Of a stretch of 7,959 nt of DNA, positions 1 to 5,538 are shown one piece after another; positions within the stretch are counted from its first letter, which is position 1, and each line of letters starts with the position of its first letter. The stretch is from positions 1 through 7,959 of the forward strand of contig JAUWWA010000063.1 in NCBI GenBank assembly GCA_030617125.1, given 5' to 3'. Source of the DNA: Pirellulales bacterium. GTDB lineage: Bacteria; Planctomycetota; Planctomycetia; Pirellulales; Thermoguttaceae. Below the pieces are notes generated by a model that was not told the origin of the DNA, did no database searches, and was given only the letters and a program-made list of their open reading frames with translations. Both the position numbers and the translations under genes were made by a program.

Positions 1-1572
1 CCGCTGGAGGACCGTCGCTCGGCGGCGCGGCAGGAGGCCGACGCGGCCACGCAGCGCATCGCCGCGGCCGAAGCAGAGCTTACCGACGCTCGACGTCGAT
101 GGTCTGCGGTGCTGGTCGCCGCCGGTTTGCCCGGTAACCTTGCGCCGAAACAGGTTCGCCGACTCGTGCAACGGTGCGGGACGATCCGCGAAATGCAACG
201 CCGGCTGGAGAGTCGCCGCGACGAACTCACTCGGCGCCGCCGCGAACTCGATTCGCTGCTGGGCCGAATCCGCCAACTCGTCGCCGATACGGGCGTGGCC
301 GTCGCGGGCGATCGGCCGGGCGAACACCTCCGGCAGCTTGCCGACGCCGTCGGCCGCCAAGAGAGTCTCATTGCCCGCCGCGACGTCCTGCGACGTCAGG
401 CGCGCCTGTTGCGGCGCAAGCGGGCAAAGCACGAAGAAGCCGCCGGCCGGTTGAAGCACGACCGCCGCGACCTGCTGCGCGAGGCGGGCGCCGCCGATGA
501 GCAGGAATTTCGGCGGTTCGCCGTCGAGGCCGCCCGCGCCGAGGTGCTCCGGCGCGACCGCGACGCGCTTGCCCGGGAGATCGCCGCCGCTATCGGCGGA
601 AATTGCTCGGAAGAAGCTGTCGGCGAGCAACTCGAGCGCGACGCGACCGATTCGCTCGCGGCGCGGCGCGACGAACGGCTCGAACGGCTCGGCGTCCTGG
701 AAAAGCAGCTTCAAGAGCACTTCGAACATCGCGGGCAAACGGCCGAGCAAATGAAAACCCTGGCCGAGGATCGGCAACTGCCCGAGAAGCAACTCGAACT
801 GGCCACGGTCGAAAAATCCATCGAAGACGCCGTCTGCCGCTGGCAGGTGTTGGGTGTCACAAGCCGAATCCTCGAAACGATCCGGACCGTCTACGAGAGA
901 GACCGCCAGCCGGAAACGCTGCAGGAGGCGTCCGGCTACCTGGCCAAGCTGACCGACGGCCGGTACCGCCGCATATGGACCCCGTTGGGCGAGGACGTGC
1001 TGAAAGTCGACGACGCCGAGGGAAACGCGCTGGCGGTCGAGGTGCTCAGCCGGGGCACTCGCGAGCAACTGTTCCTTTGCCTGCGATTGGCGTTGGCCGC
1101 GTCGTACGCGCGGCGCGGCGCCTCCTTGCCGCTGGTCCTGGACGACGTACTGGTGAACTTCGATGCGGTGCGCGCGAAGGCGGCCGCCGCGGTGCTGCGG
1201 GACTTCGCCGCAGAGGGCCATCAACTCCTGGTGTTCACTTGCCACGAGCACATCTTGAAGTTGTTCAAGTCGCTGAAGGTGCCGCTGAGCCGCTTGCCCG
1301 ACCACGCCGAGGAGGAGCCCGCCGCGATCACGTTCGAGCAGCCGGCGAAGAAGAAGCCGAGAAAGAGCAAGAAGGCCGAGCCGCCGCCGGAGGTGATCGA
1401 AAAGCCGGAAGAGGCCGGCATCTTCGAGCCATCCGACGATGACGCATCATGGAAAGAAGTCGCCGAAGACGAGTTCGTCGAGGAAGAAGAGGAAGAATAC
1501 GACGAGGACGAGTGCAAAGACGAATACGACGACGAGGAGTATGAAGACGACGATGCCGCGGAAGCGGCATAG
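1..1572 (+). CDS. SMC/RecN/YhaN-like coiled-coil AAA ATPase, C-terminal part (5' end outside window)
   Basis: The frame is open from base 1, so the gene starts upstream and only about 523 C-terminal residues are seen; the internal GTG at 109 is not the start. Residues 1 to about 290 are rich in Arg, Glu, Leu and Ala with long heptad-like stretches, as expected for one coiled-coil arm. The C-terminal ATPase half follows: ABC signature LSRGTREQ near residue 349, Walker B LVLDD with Asp381-Asp382 followed by VLVNFD, and a switch histidine in FTCHEH (His415). Walker A must lie upstream. This combination fits the YhaN/RecN/SbcC-like group of chromosome or DNA-end processing ATPases, and a nuclease partner such as a YhaO-like protein would be expected before it. 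After the ATPase core comes a Lys-rich linker (about 446-461) and then a tail of about 50 residues dominated by Asp and Glu. The family call is firm; the exact role is not known. Confidence 0.85.
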   Translation, partial: PLEDRRSAARQEADAATQRIAAAEAELTDARRRWSAVLVAAGLPGNLAPKQVRRLVQRCGTIREMQRRLESRRDELTRRRRELDSLLGRIRQLVADTGVAVAGDRPGEHLRQLADAVGRQESLIARRDVLRRQARLLRRKRAKHEEAAGRLKHDRRDLLREAGAADEQEFRRFAVEAARAEVLRRDRDALAREIAAAIGGNCSEEAVGEQLERDATDSLAARRDERLERLGVLEKQLQEHFEHRGQTAEQMKTLAEDRQLPEKQLELATVEKSIEDAVCRWQVLGVTSRILETIRTVYERDRQPETLQEASGYLAKLTDGRYRRIWTPLGEDVLKVDDAEGNALAVEVLSRGTREQLFLCLRLALAASYARRGASLPLVLDDVLVNFDAVRAKAAAAVLRDFAAEGHQLLVFTCHEHILKLFKSLKVPLSRLPDHAEEEPAAITFEQPAKKKPRKSKKAEPPPEVIEKPEEAGIFEPSDDDASWKEVAEDEFVEEEEEEYDEDECKDEYDDEEYEDDDAAEAA

Positions 1573-1592
1573 GCGCCGCGTCCACGCGGCGC
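1573..1592 (+). terminator. GC-rich hairpin directly after the ATPase stop codon
   Basis: The two 9-base arms, GCGCCGCGT (1573-1581) and ACGCGGCGC (1584-1592), are perfect complements separated by CC, so about 7-8 base pairs can form around a small loop. It begins at the first base after the TAG stop. No U-tract follows (the next bases are AATTGCTCTG), so it is not a classical intrinsic terminator. It could stall polymerase, protect the 3' end of the mRNA, or act on both strands between the two convergent genes. Confidence 0.4.
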
Positions 1593-1623
1593 AATTGCTC
1601 TGCACGATTGTTCCTTGCTCGCA

Positions 1624-2223
1624 TCAATCCATAGACAGAAGCCGCCGGGTGTTCGGGTCGCTTGTAATCTGCATGGTTAGCTTCCCGCTGGTTTCCGCGC
1701 GGAACTGGATGCCCATAGCAGCGCTTCGTAGCCATCCGTCGTCGTCGGGGGATTGCCTTTCGTAGTCCCCTTTGGCGAGCACATACAACTCCGGCGCCTT
1801 GGTGTCGCGATCGATGAACCACACCTCGGGCACACCGAGCCTGGCGTAGAAGGGCATCTTTTCGACGGCTTCATCCCCCGGACTGCGGATCTCGACGACC
1901 ACACCCGGCGCGCCCTCAAAGTACTCGTCGCGATCAATGCCAAAGCACTTGGGCGTTAACAATACCAGGTCGGGAATTCGATAGTCGTCCGGCCAGCCTC
2001 CCGGTGACGCCACATTGATCTGGTGATACACTTTGTTCCCACGAGGGCGGGCCCAGAAGGTTCGCAGCCACAACTCCATTTCTCCTTCGAGGTCCTGATG
2101 GGCACGGCTTGGCATCGGCGGCATGTGCAATACTCCTTCCCACATTTCGTCCCAACGGTCGGAACCGGTACGCAGACGCAACTGTCGGATATCCGGCGGG
2201 ACCTCAGGCATGACCGCTTTCAT
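1624..2223 (-). CDS. Uma2-family PD-(D/E)XK endonuclease-like protein
   Basis: This 199-residue protein matches the Uma2/DUF820 family in length and motif order. The fold's acidic residues appear as RIPDLVLL (Asp85) and VVVEIRSP (Glu111), followed by EKMPFYARLGVPEVWFID (Lys122), the usual Uma2 ending of the core. The family has a restriction-endonuclease-like fold and is greatly expanded in planctomycetes and cyanobacteria. Its biological role is unsettled and a nuclease activity is assumed from the fold only. I chose the ATG at 2223 because GGGAG lies 8 bases upstream; an in-frame TTG at 2238 would add five residues but overlaps that site. The gene sits 45 bases downstream of the exported-protein gene on the same strand and may be co-transcribed with it. 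It converges on the ATPase gene. All expected core residues are present, so it looks intact. Confidence 0.87.
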   Translation of the reverse strand: MKAVMPEVPPDIRQLRLRTGSDRWDEMWEGVLHMPPMPSRAHQDLEGEMELWLRTFWARPRGNKVYHQINVASPGGWPDDYRIPDLVLLTPKCFGIDRDEYFEGAPGVVVEIRSPGDEAVEKMPFYARLGVPEVWFIDRDTKAPELYVLAKGDYERQSPDDDGWLRSAAMGIQFRAETSGKLTMQITSDPNTRRLLSMD

Positions 2224-2231
2224 GGTACCTA

Positions 2232-2236
2232 CTCCC
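2232..2236 (-). promoter_or_regulatory. Ribosome binding site of the Uma2-family gene
   Basis: GGGAG on the minus strand lies 8 bases before the ATG at 2223. It decides the start in favour of this ATG over the TTG at 2238. Confidence 0.6.
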
Positions 2237-2268
2237 AAAACTCCGAGCCAAATGCTACTATCTTCATT

Positions 2269-2889
2269 TTACACGCCTTGTGTTCGCTGCACCAGCGCCC
2301 GGTAGCGGCGGCGGAAGTCGGCGGCGATCCACAGCAGATATGCGTTGCCGCCTAGCGACGCGAACAGCACCAAGAGCGCCAGCGTCAGCGGCACCCATGG
2401 CTTGGATGATGCCTCTTGCTGCTGCGACGAGTCGCCGGTCGACTCCCAGGCGGGCTTTGGCGATGATTCACTGCTCGACTTGTCGCTCGGCGTCGCCTTG
2501 GCCGGTTTGGTAAGCGCGACCGCCGGCTCGACGATCGGCCGGCTTGTCGGGTCGGGCGGCAAGGTGTTCGGCGCCGATGGGGAGTCGAACTCTCGGCCCG
2601 TGACCGGTGACGGCCAGGCATTTGCCGCTGTGGACTTCTCGGGTGCTTCGATCGTCGCCGCGGGCGGAAGTTCTCGCGGCAGTTCCTTGCGGCCCACCGT
2701 GATCCGGTAGGCGCGAACGTTCTTCACCTGCGGCGGGATGTCGCTCTCGATCGCCCCGCCCGAGCGGAGCGTGTCGAGCATTTCGGGCTCGATCTGGATG
2801 AGGTACTGAACGCCGCCGCCGGGCAGGGGTTGCCAGCCGGCGTCGATCGCCAGCACCGCCGCCGCAATGCACAAGATGTTGCCGCTCAT
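2269..2889 (-). CDS. Exported single-pass membrane protein, unknown function
   Basis: I do not recognise a named family. The 206-residue product has a short hydrophobic N-terminus (about residues 4-16, ending AIDAG) that looks like a signal peptide. A compact conserved-looking segment follows (about 19-75) with WQPLPGGGVQYLIQIEP, a run IESDIPP and the strand-like YRITVG. Then comes a long low-complexity linker rich in Pro, Ser, Thr and Ala (about 76-163). One clear transmembrane helix follows (about 165-188), with a basic cytoplasmic tail (FRRRYRALVQR). The predicted topology is an exported N-terminal domain on a flexible stalk anchored at the C-terminus. The ATG at 2889 is backed by GGGAGG 7 bases upstream. 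The Uma2-family gene follows on the same strand after 45 bases. Similar short WQPLP/IQIEP proteins are, from memory, found in planctomycetes; no function can be given. Confidence 0.75.
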   Translation of the reverse strand: MSGNILCIAAAVLAIDAGWQPLPGGGVQYLIQIEPEMLDTLRSGGAIESDIPPQVKNVRAYRITVGRKELPRELPPAATIEAPEKSTAANAWPSPVTGREFDSPSAPNTLPPDPTSRPIVEPAVALTKPAKATPSDKSSSESSPKPAWESTGDSSQQQEASSKPWVPLTLALLVLFASLGGNAYLLWIAADFRRRYRALVQRTQGV

Positions 2890-2896
2890 GGGAAAG

Positions 2897-2902
2897 CCTC
2901 CC
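2897..2902 (-). promoter_or_regulatory. Ribosome binding site of the exported protein gene
   Basis: GGGAGG on the minus strand lies 7 bases before the ATG at 2889, a near-ideal Shine-Dalgarno match that fixes the start. Confidence 0.65.
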
Positions 2903-3024
2903 GGGTATCGCGGTTCGTTTCATCGTCGGCGATCCATGTTAGCCCAATCCGGCAGTCCGCGTAAAGGGCAACGGAACCCGACGAGAGCTGTTCTGCGAGG
3001 TTGCGGCGGCAATTGTGTCGCGCA

Positions 3025-3052
3025 AATGACGGTTGTCATTCCGTCCGTACGG
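3025..3052. promoter_or_regulatory. Operator-like inverted repeats in the antitoxin promoter
   Basis: AATGAC (3025-3030) and GTCATT (3035-3040) form a 6-base inverted repeat with a 4-base centre that covers the -35 box. A second perfect palindrome, CCGTACGG (3045-3052), lies between the -35 and -10 boxes. Type II antitoxins commonly repress their own promoter through such palindromes, so this is a plausible autoregulatory operator. Binding is inferred only from position and symmetry. Confidence 0.4.
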
Positions 3053-3061
3053 TGATATACT
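3033..3061 (+). promoter_or_regulatory. Sigma-70-type promoter of the antitoxin/toxin locus
   Basis: A -35 box TTGTCA (3033-3038) and a -10 box TATACT (3056-3061) are separated by exactly 17 bases, the optimal spacing. Each differs from consensus in one or two positions. Transcription would begin near 3068, giving a leader of about 45 bases before the ATG at 3114. It is the best promoter match I found in the window. Confidence 0.6.
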
Positions 3062-3097
3062 AATACACTGAAGGAAGAGGAGTTGACCCTGTTTCTT

Positions 3098-3103
3098 GAG
3101 AGG
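3098..3103 (+). promoter_or_regulatory. Ribosome binding site of the antitoxin-like gene
   Basis: GAGAGG ends 10 bases before the ATG at 3114. A TTG at 3096 in the same frame would begin inside or before this site and has no ribosome binding site of its own that I can see. Confidence 0.45.
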
Positions 3104-3113
3104 CGGTTCAACC

Positions 3114-3311
3114 ATGGCAAAGCAGTGTACCGTCGAAATACCTCAAAGCGTGCTGCTCAGCGCGGAAAGCCTCGATGAACTGGAAGACTGGCTCGCGGCG
3201 CACGATCCGGGGTTTCTGGAGGAGCTTCGTCGTATTCGCAACGACGAGGACCTTGCGGGCCGCGGTACGGAGTTGGGAGAGCTGCTCAAACGGTGGCCTA
3301 TCGAGTCGTAA
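3114..3311 (+). CDS. Small antitoxin-like protein of a type II toxin-antitoxin module
   Basis: This small acidic protein has 65 residues from the ATG at 3114 (71 from a TTG at 3096). It starts with MAKQCTVEIPQ, then a mostly helical, acidic body with SLDELEDWLAAHDPGFLEELR, and ends in ELLKRWPIES. I see no ribbon-helix-helix or helix-turn-helix pattern that I could name. The antitoxin call rests on context. It has its own strong promoter with palindromes, and its last 19 bases overlap the start of a RelE/ParE-like reading frame, the typical antitoxin-then-toxin order. Antitoxins of this kind bind the toxin with a C-terminal helix and repress the operon. Because the toxin frame next to it is broken, this gene may now be an orphan antitoxin. 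It could also be an unrelated small hypothetical protein. Confidence 0.6.
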   Translation: MAKQCTVEIPQSVLLSAESLDELEDWLAAHDPGFLEELRRIRNDEDLAGRGTELGELLKRWPIES

Positions 3312-3444
3312 TCATGCCTTCGGCAGAAGCGGACCTGGAGCGATTGGAGGCCGAAGTCCGCTTCTCTATTGGGTATATCATCAGCAAGAAGAACTGAAGG
3401 TCTATCGCGCGCGCCATCGATCGGAAATCTATCGACGGTTGTGA
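3293..3444 (+). pseudogene. Decayed RelE/ParE-family toxin (internal deletion and frameshift)
   Basis: A frame opening with GTG at 3293 reads VAYRVVIMPSAEADLERLEA, a typical ParE/RelE first strand and first helix, but stops at 3397 after 34 codons. From about 3355 the next frame continues as LLYWVYHQQEELKVYRARHR up to the TGA at 3442-3444. That stretch resembles the final beta strands and the basic Arg/His C-terminus of the same family. Joined across the frame change, the remnant is about 50 residues, whereas ParE/RelE toxins have about 85-100. It therefore lacks roughly 40 central residues as well as being out of frame. The start overlaps the antitoxin gene by 19 bases, as in intact modules. 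A functional toxin is unlikely unless the sequence has an assembly error, and an error would not restore the missing middle. Confidence 0.6.
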
Positions 3445-3480
3445 ACGGCATCGGCCAAACCCTCACGTGGCGCGAACCCC

Positions 3481-4305
3481 ATGAACCCGGCCCTTTGGAA
3501 AAAAGCCGTCGCCGACGCCTGGCTTCAGTTGGTCATCTCTTGCGTTCTGCTGGTCCTGTTCGGTTGGCTGTTCGTCTGGCTGATGAGCATGTTCCAGATT
3601 GGCGCGTGGGGCGCGCTGTTGAACCTGCTGCCGCGTTTTTGGGAGCCGATGTTGGGCATCCCGCTGGCGAAGCTGGCCACGCCGGCCGGACAGATCAGTA
3701 TCCTCTTCGTCCACCCGGTTACGATGCTTGTCTGCGTCGGCTGGGCGCTCGGCCGCGGCAGCGATCCGATCGGCGGCGAGATCGGCCGCGGCACGATGGA
3801 CCTCATCCTCTCGCTGCCGATATGGCGGGCGTCGGTGCTCGTCGCCCCGGCCGTGGTGGCCGCCGCCGGCGCGGCCGTCCTGGCGGCGTCGATCCCGGCG
3901 GGAATCGCGATCGGACTGGCGATGGTCAACTTCGGCGGCAACGTCGCGCCGCGTGAGTTCCTGCCCGGCGCCGTCAATCTCTTCGCCATGATCGTCTGCC
4001 TAACGGGCGTAACCACGCTGGTTTCCTCGTTCAGCCTCGACCGGTGGCGGACGATCCTCATCACGGCCGGCTTCTTTGTCGTCTCGTTGATCATCGACAT
4101 GGTCGGGCAAATGTGGTCCGGCGGGGCGTGGCTGAAATACTTGAGCTTTCTTACTGCGTTTCATCCGCAACAACTGATCCTCCTGTTCGACGAAACGCCG
4201 TGCACGGCGCTGAAGTACAACACGACGTTGCTCACTGTCGGTTTGCTCTGCTACGCGGTCGCCGCGATCGTCCTCTCCCGCCGCGATATTCCGGAAGCAC
4301 GGTGA
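3481..4305 (+). CDS. ABC-2 type transporter permease
   Basis: The 274-residue product is an integral membrane protein with about six hydrophobic segments (roughly 15-36, 73-90, 117-148, 165-185, 190-210 and 247-265). The segment after the second helix, GSDPIGGEIGRGTMDLILSLP (about 93-113), is the amphipathic coupling region typical of ABC-2 permeases of the NosY/ABC2_membrane_5 kind. The C-terminus ends in LSRRDIPEAR, the usual F/S-x-R-x-D-I ending. Such permeases pair with a separate ATP-binding subunit, often encoded directly upstream; none is present here, where the decayed toxin lies instead. The substrate cannot be told. The ATG at 3481 has no clear Shine-Dalgarno, but no other in-frame start is available after the upstream stop at 3444. 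The gene converges on the AI-2E-family gene, with 28 bases between the stop codons. Confidence 0.85.
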   Translation: MNPALWKKAVADAWLQLVISCVLLVLFGWLFVWLMSMFQIGAWGALLNLLPRFWEPMLGIPLAKLATPAGQISILFVHPVTMLVCVGWALGRGSDPIGGEIGRGTMDLILSLPIWRASVLVAPAVVAAAGAAVLAASIPAGIAIGLAMVNFGGNVAPREFLPGAVNLFAMIVCLTGVTTLVSSFSLDRWRTILITAGFFVVSLIIDMVGQMWSGGAWLKYLSFLTAFHPQQLILLFDETPCTALKYNTTLLTVGLLCYAVAAIVLSRRDIPEAR

Positions 4306-4311
4306 TCCGGC

Positions 4312-4350
4312 GTCAGTGGTCAGTGGTCAGTCGTCAGTGGTCAGTGGTCA
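4312..4350. repeat. Tandem heptamer repeat (GTCAGTG), about 5.6 copies
   Basis: Five consecutive 7-base units start at 4312, 4319, 4326, 4333 and 4340, with GTCA left over to 4350. Four units are identical and the third ends in C instead of G. The array fills the gap between the convergent permease and AI-2E-family genes. It encodes the last residues (TTDH) and the TGA stop of the minus-strand gene. The unit length is not a multiple of three, so on the minus strand its TGA occurs in all three frames. Comparable heptamer arrays (STRR) are known from heterocystous cyanobacteria; the relation here is only by analogy. Confidence 0.9.
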
Positions 4351-5401
4351 ATTCCTTCCCCAGGGCGTTCAACTCCGTGTGCAGCATGTTCAGCAGGGTT
4401 TGGAGAAAGACGACGACCATGGGTCCGACGAAGATGCCGATGGGGCCCAGCGCCGTTACGCCGCCGAGCACGCTCAGAAGCGCCAAGAGCGGGTGCAGGT
4501 TGGCCTGGCCGTGCAGGACCAGCGGCTTGATGACGTTGTCGGCCATCGAGATGATGGCGACTCCATAAGCTGCCAGGACGCTTGCCCCAATCCAATTCCC
4601 GTCGACAAGCCATAGCCACAGACAGACTGGAAGCCAAACCGCCGCCGCGCCGATAAACGGGATCAGCGCCAACAACATGGTGAGGATCGTCAGCAGGAAC
4701 ATCGACCCGACGTCGGCGAAGTAAAACCCGATGCCCGCCAAAATGCCCTGCACGAACGCCGAGAGCAGCGTGGCGACAACGACCGTGCGACTGATGCCGT
4801 CGAACTGCGTGATCAATTGTTCCTCGTATTTGTCGTCGAGGGGCGACAGCCGCATGACGGTTCGGACCATGCCAGGCCCGTCCACCAGGAAGTAGTACAG
4901 CGAAACGACCATCACAAAGAGTCCCAAGCAAACGCGCCCGAGGTAGCCCGGCGTGCTCAAGGCAAGCGGAGTGAGGAACTCCTGCACGTTGCTGAGCACC
5001 GTCTGCATGCCCGTGCGAAGCAGGTTCTCTACTCTTTCGACGTCAAGTTCCAGACCGAAGTTGTCGCCCTTGTTGACGACTGCCTCAGCTACCTTCGCCG
5101 CGCTGACATGAAAATCCTTCACGTTCCCGTACAGCGTGAGGCTTTCCTGGGCGGCTTCCATGAGGATCAGCGCCATCGGCGCGAGGACGATCAGGAGGAT
5201 CACCGCGGTGGTCAGCCCGGCCGCCAGCCGATCGTGCCTGCCGCACTTGGCCTTGAACCAGCGGTGCAGGGGGCCGAACATCACGACCAGCAGCAAGGCC
5301 AGGAACATCGGGATCAGGAAATCGGCCATGACCTTGAAAAACAACACGGCAATCACCAGCACGATTGCCACCAACACCACCAACGAAACAATCCGAGCCA
5401 T
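4334..5401 (-). CDS. AI-2E/PerM-family transporter (UPF0118)
   Basis: The 355-residue membrane protein has the AI-2E family layout: two N-terminal helices (about 4-22 and 25-43), a third (about 62-82), a long soluble stretch (about 83-150), then five further helices in the C-terminal half. Family landmarks are ALIPFIGAAAVWLP (about 245-258), DNVIKPLVL (288-296) and the glycine-rich HPLLALLSVLGG followed by GPIGIFVGPMV (303-329). The length matches the usual 340-370 residues. Members have been linked to AI-2 export and to sodium/proton antiport, and the substrate cannot be predicted here. I chose the ATG at 5401 because GGAG lies 8 bases upstream and the protein then begins with the expected hydrophobic helix. 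The frame stays open to 5614, but that extension runs through REP-like repeats and is not coding. The stop codon lies inside the heptamer repeat. Confidence 0.9.
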   Translation of the reverse strand: MARIVSLVVLVAIVLVIAVLFFKVMADFLIPMFLALLLVVMFGPLHRWFKAKCGRHDRLAAGLTTAVILLIVLAPMALILMEAAQESLTLYGNVKDFHVSAAKVAEAVVNKGDNFGLELDVERVENLLRTGMQTVLSNVQEFLTPLALSTPGYLGRVCLGLFVMVVSLYYFLVDGPGMVRTVMRLSPLDDKYEEQLITQFDGISRTVVVATLLSAFVQGILAGIGFYFADVGSMFLLTILTMLLALIPFIGAAAVWLPVCLWLWLVDGNWIGASVLAAYGVAIISMADNVIKPLVLHGQANLHPLLALLSVLGGVTALGPIGIFVGPMVVVFLQTLLNMLHTELNALGKELTTDH

Positions 5402-5409
5402 GGCTTGAT

Positions 5410-5413
5410 CTCC
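5410..5413 (-). promoter_or_regulatory. Ribosome binding site of the AI-2E-family gene
   Basis: GGAG on the minus strand ends 8 bases before the ATG at 5401. It settles the start against the 71-codon upstream extension of the open frame. Confidence 0.55.
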
Positions 5414-5428
5414 ATTGAGCGATCGGTT

Positions 5429-5453
5429 GTAGTGCCCGCATTCATGCGGACTT
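5429..5453 (+). repeat. REP-like element, unit A (plus orientation)
   Basis: A GTAGTG head (5429-5434) and one C are followed by the stem CCGCAT (5436-5441), a TC loop and the complementary arm ATGCGG (5444-5449), then ACTT. A GTAG tetranucleotide at the foot of a short palindrome is the defining form of REP elements mobilised by RAYT (TnpA_REP) proteins. No RAYT gene is in the window, so the assignment rests on form and on the related units nearby. Confidence 0.6.
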
Positions 5454-5460
5454 TCGGTTT

Positions 5461-5496
5461 GTAGTGCCCGCATTTTGCCCGCATTCGTGCAGGCTT
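5461..5496 (+). repeat. REP-like element, unit B (plus orientation, with partial duplication)
   Basis: It opens with the same GTAGTG head and CCGCAT arm as unit A (5461-5473). The arm region TGCCCGCATT is then repeated 11 bases later (5465-5474 and 5476-5485). The second copy continues as TCGTGCAGGCTT, a degenerate right arm with one inserted A. It looks like a unit altered by a short tandem duplication or recombination between two units. Confidence 0.5.
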
Positions 5497-5514
5497 TTAG
5501 TGATTTGTTTAGGT

Positions 5515-5538
5515 AAGCCCGATGAATCGGGTCACTAC
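5515..5538 (-). repeat. REP-like element, unit C (inverted orientation)
   Basis: Read on the minus strand it begins GTAGTGA (5538-5532), then CCCGAT, a TC loop and ATCGGG, then CTT. It has the same architecture as unit A, but the two middle stem pairs are swapped on both arms, so base pairing is kept. With units A and B in the opposite orientation it completes a REPIN-like inverted arrangement of about 110 bases. Confidence 0.6.

Noticed and set aside
603..1442. 279-codon plus-strand frame inside the ATPase gene
   Set aside because: The translation is Arg/Gly/Ala-rich and featureless, while the other frame carries the ABC signature and Walker B motifs.
2345..2710. Plus-strand 121-codon frame opposite the exported protein gene
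   Set aside because: It is low complexity and complementary to the Pro/Ser-rich stalk. The minus-strand gene has the signal peptide, anchor helix and a strong ribosome binding site.
3369..3956. 195-codon frame from 3369 across the permease start
   Set aside because: Its translation is Arg/Gly-rich without motifs, and it overlaps the permease gene, which has clear helices and the ABC-2 coupling segment.
4312..4350. CRISPR array
   Set aside because: The units are 7 bases long and directly adjacent, with no spacers and no cas genes nearby.
5429..5538. Insertion sequence ends or a transposon
   Set aside because: There is no transposase frame between the inverted units and no target-site duplication. 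The short GTAG-hairpin form fits REP-like elements better.
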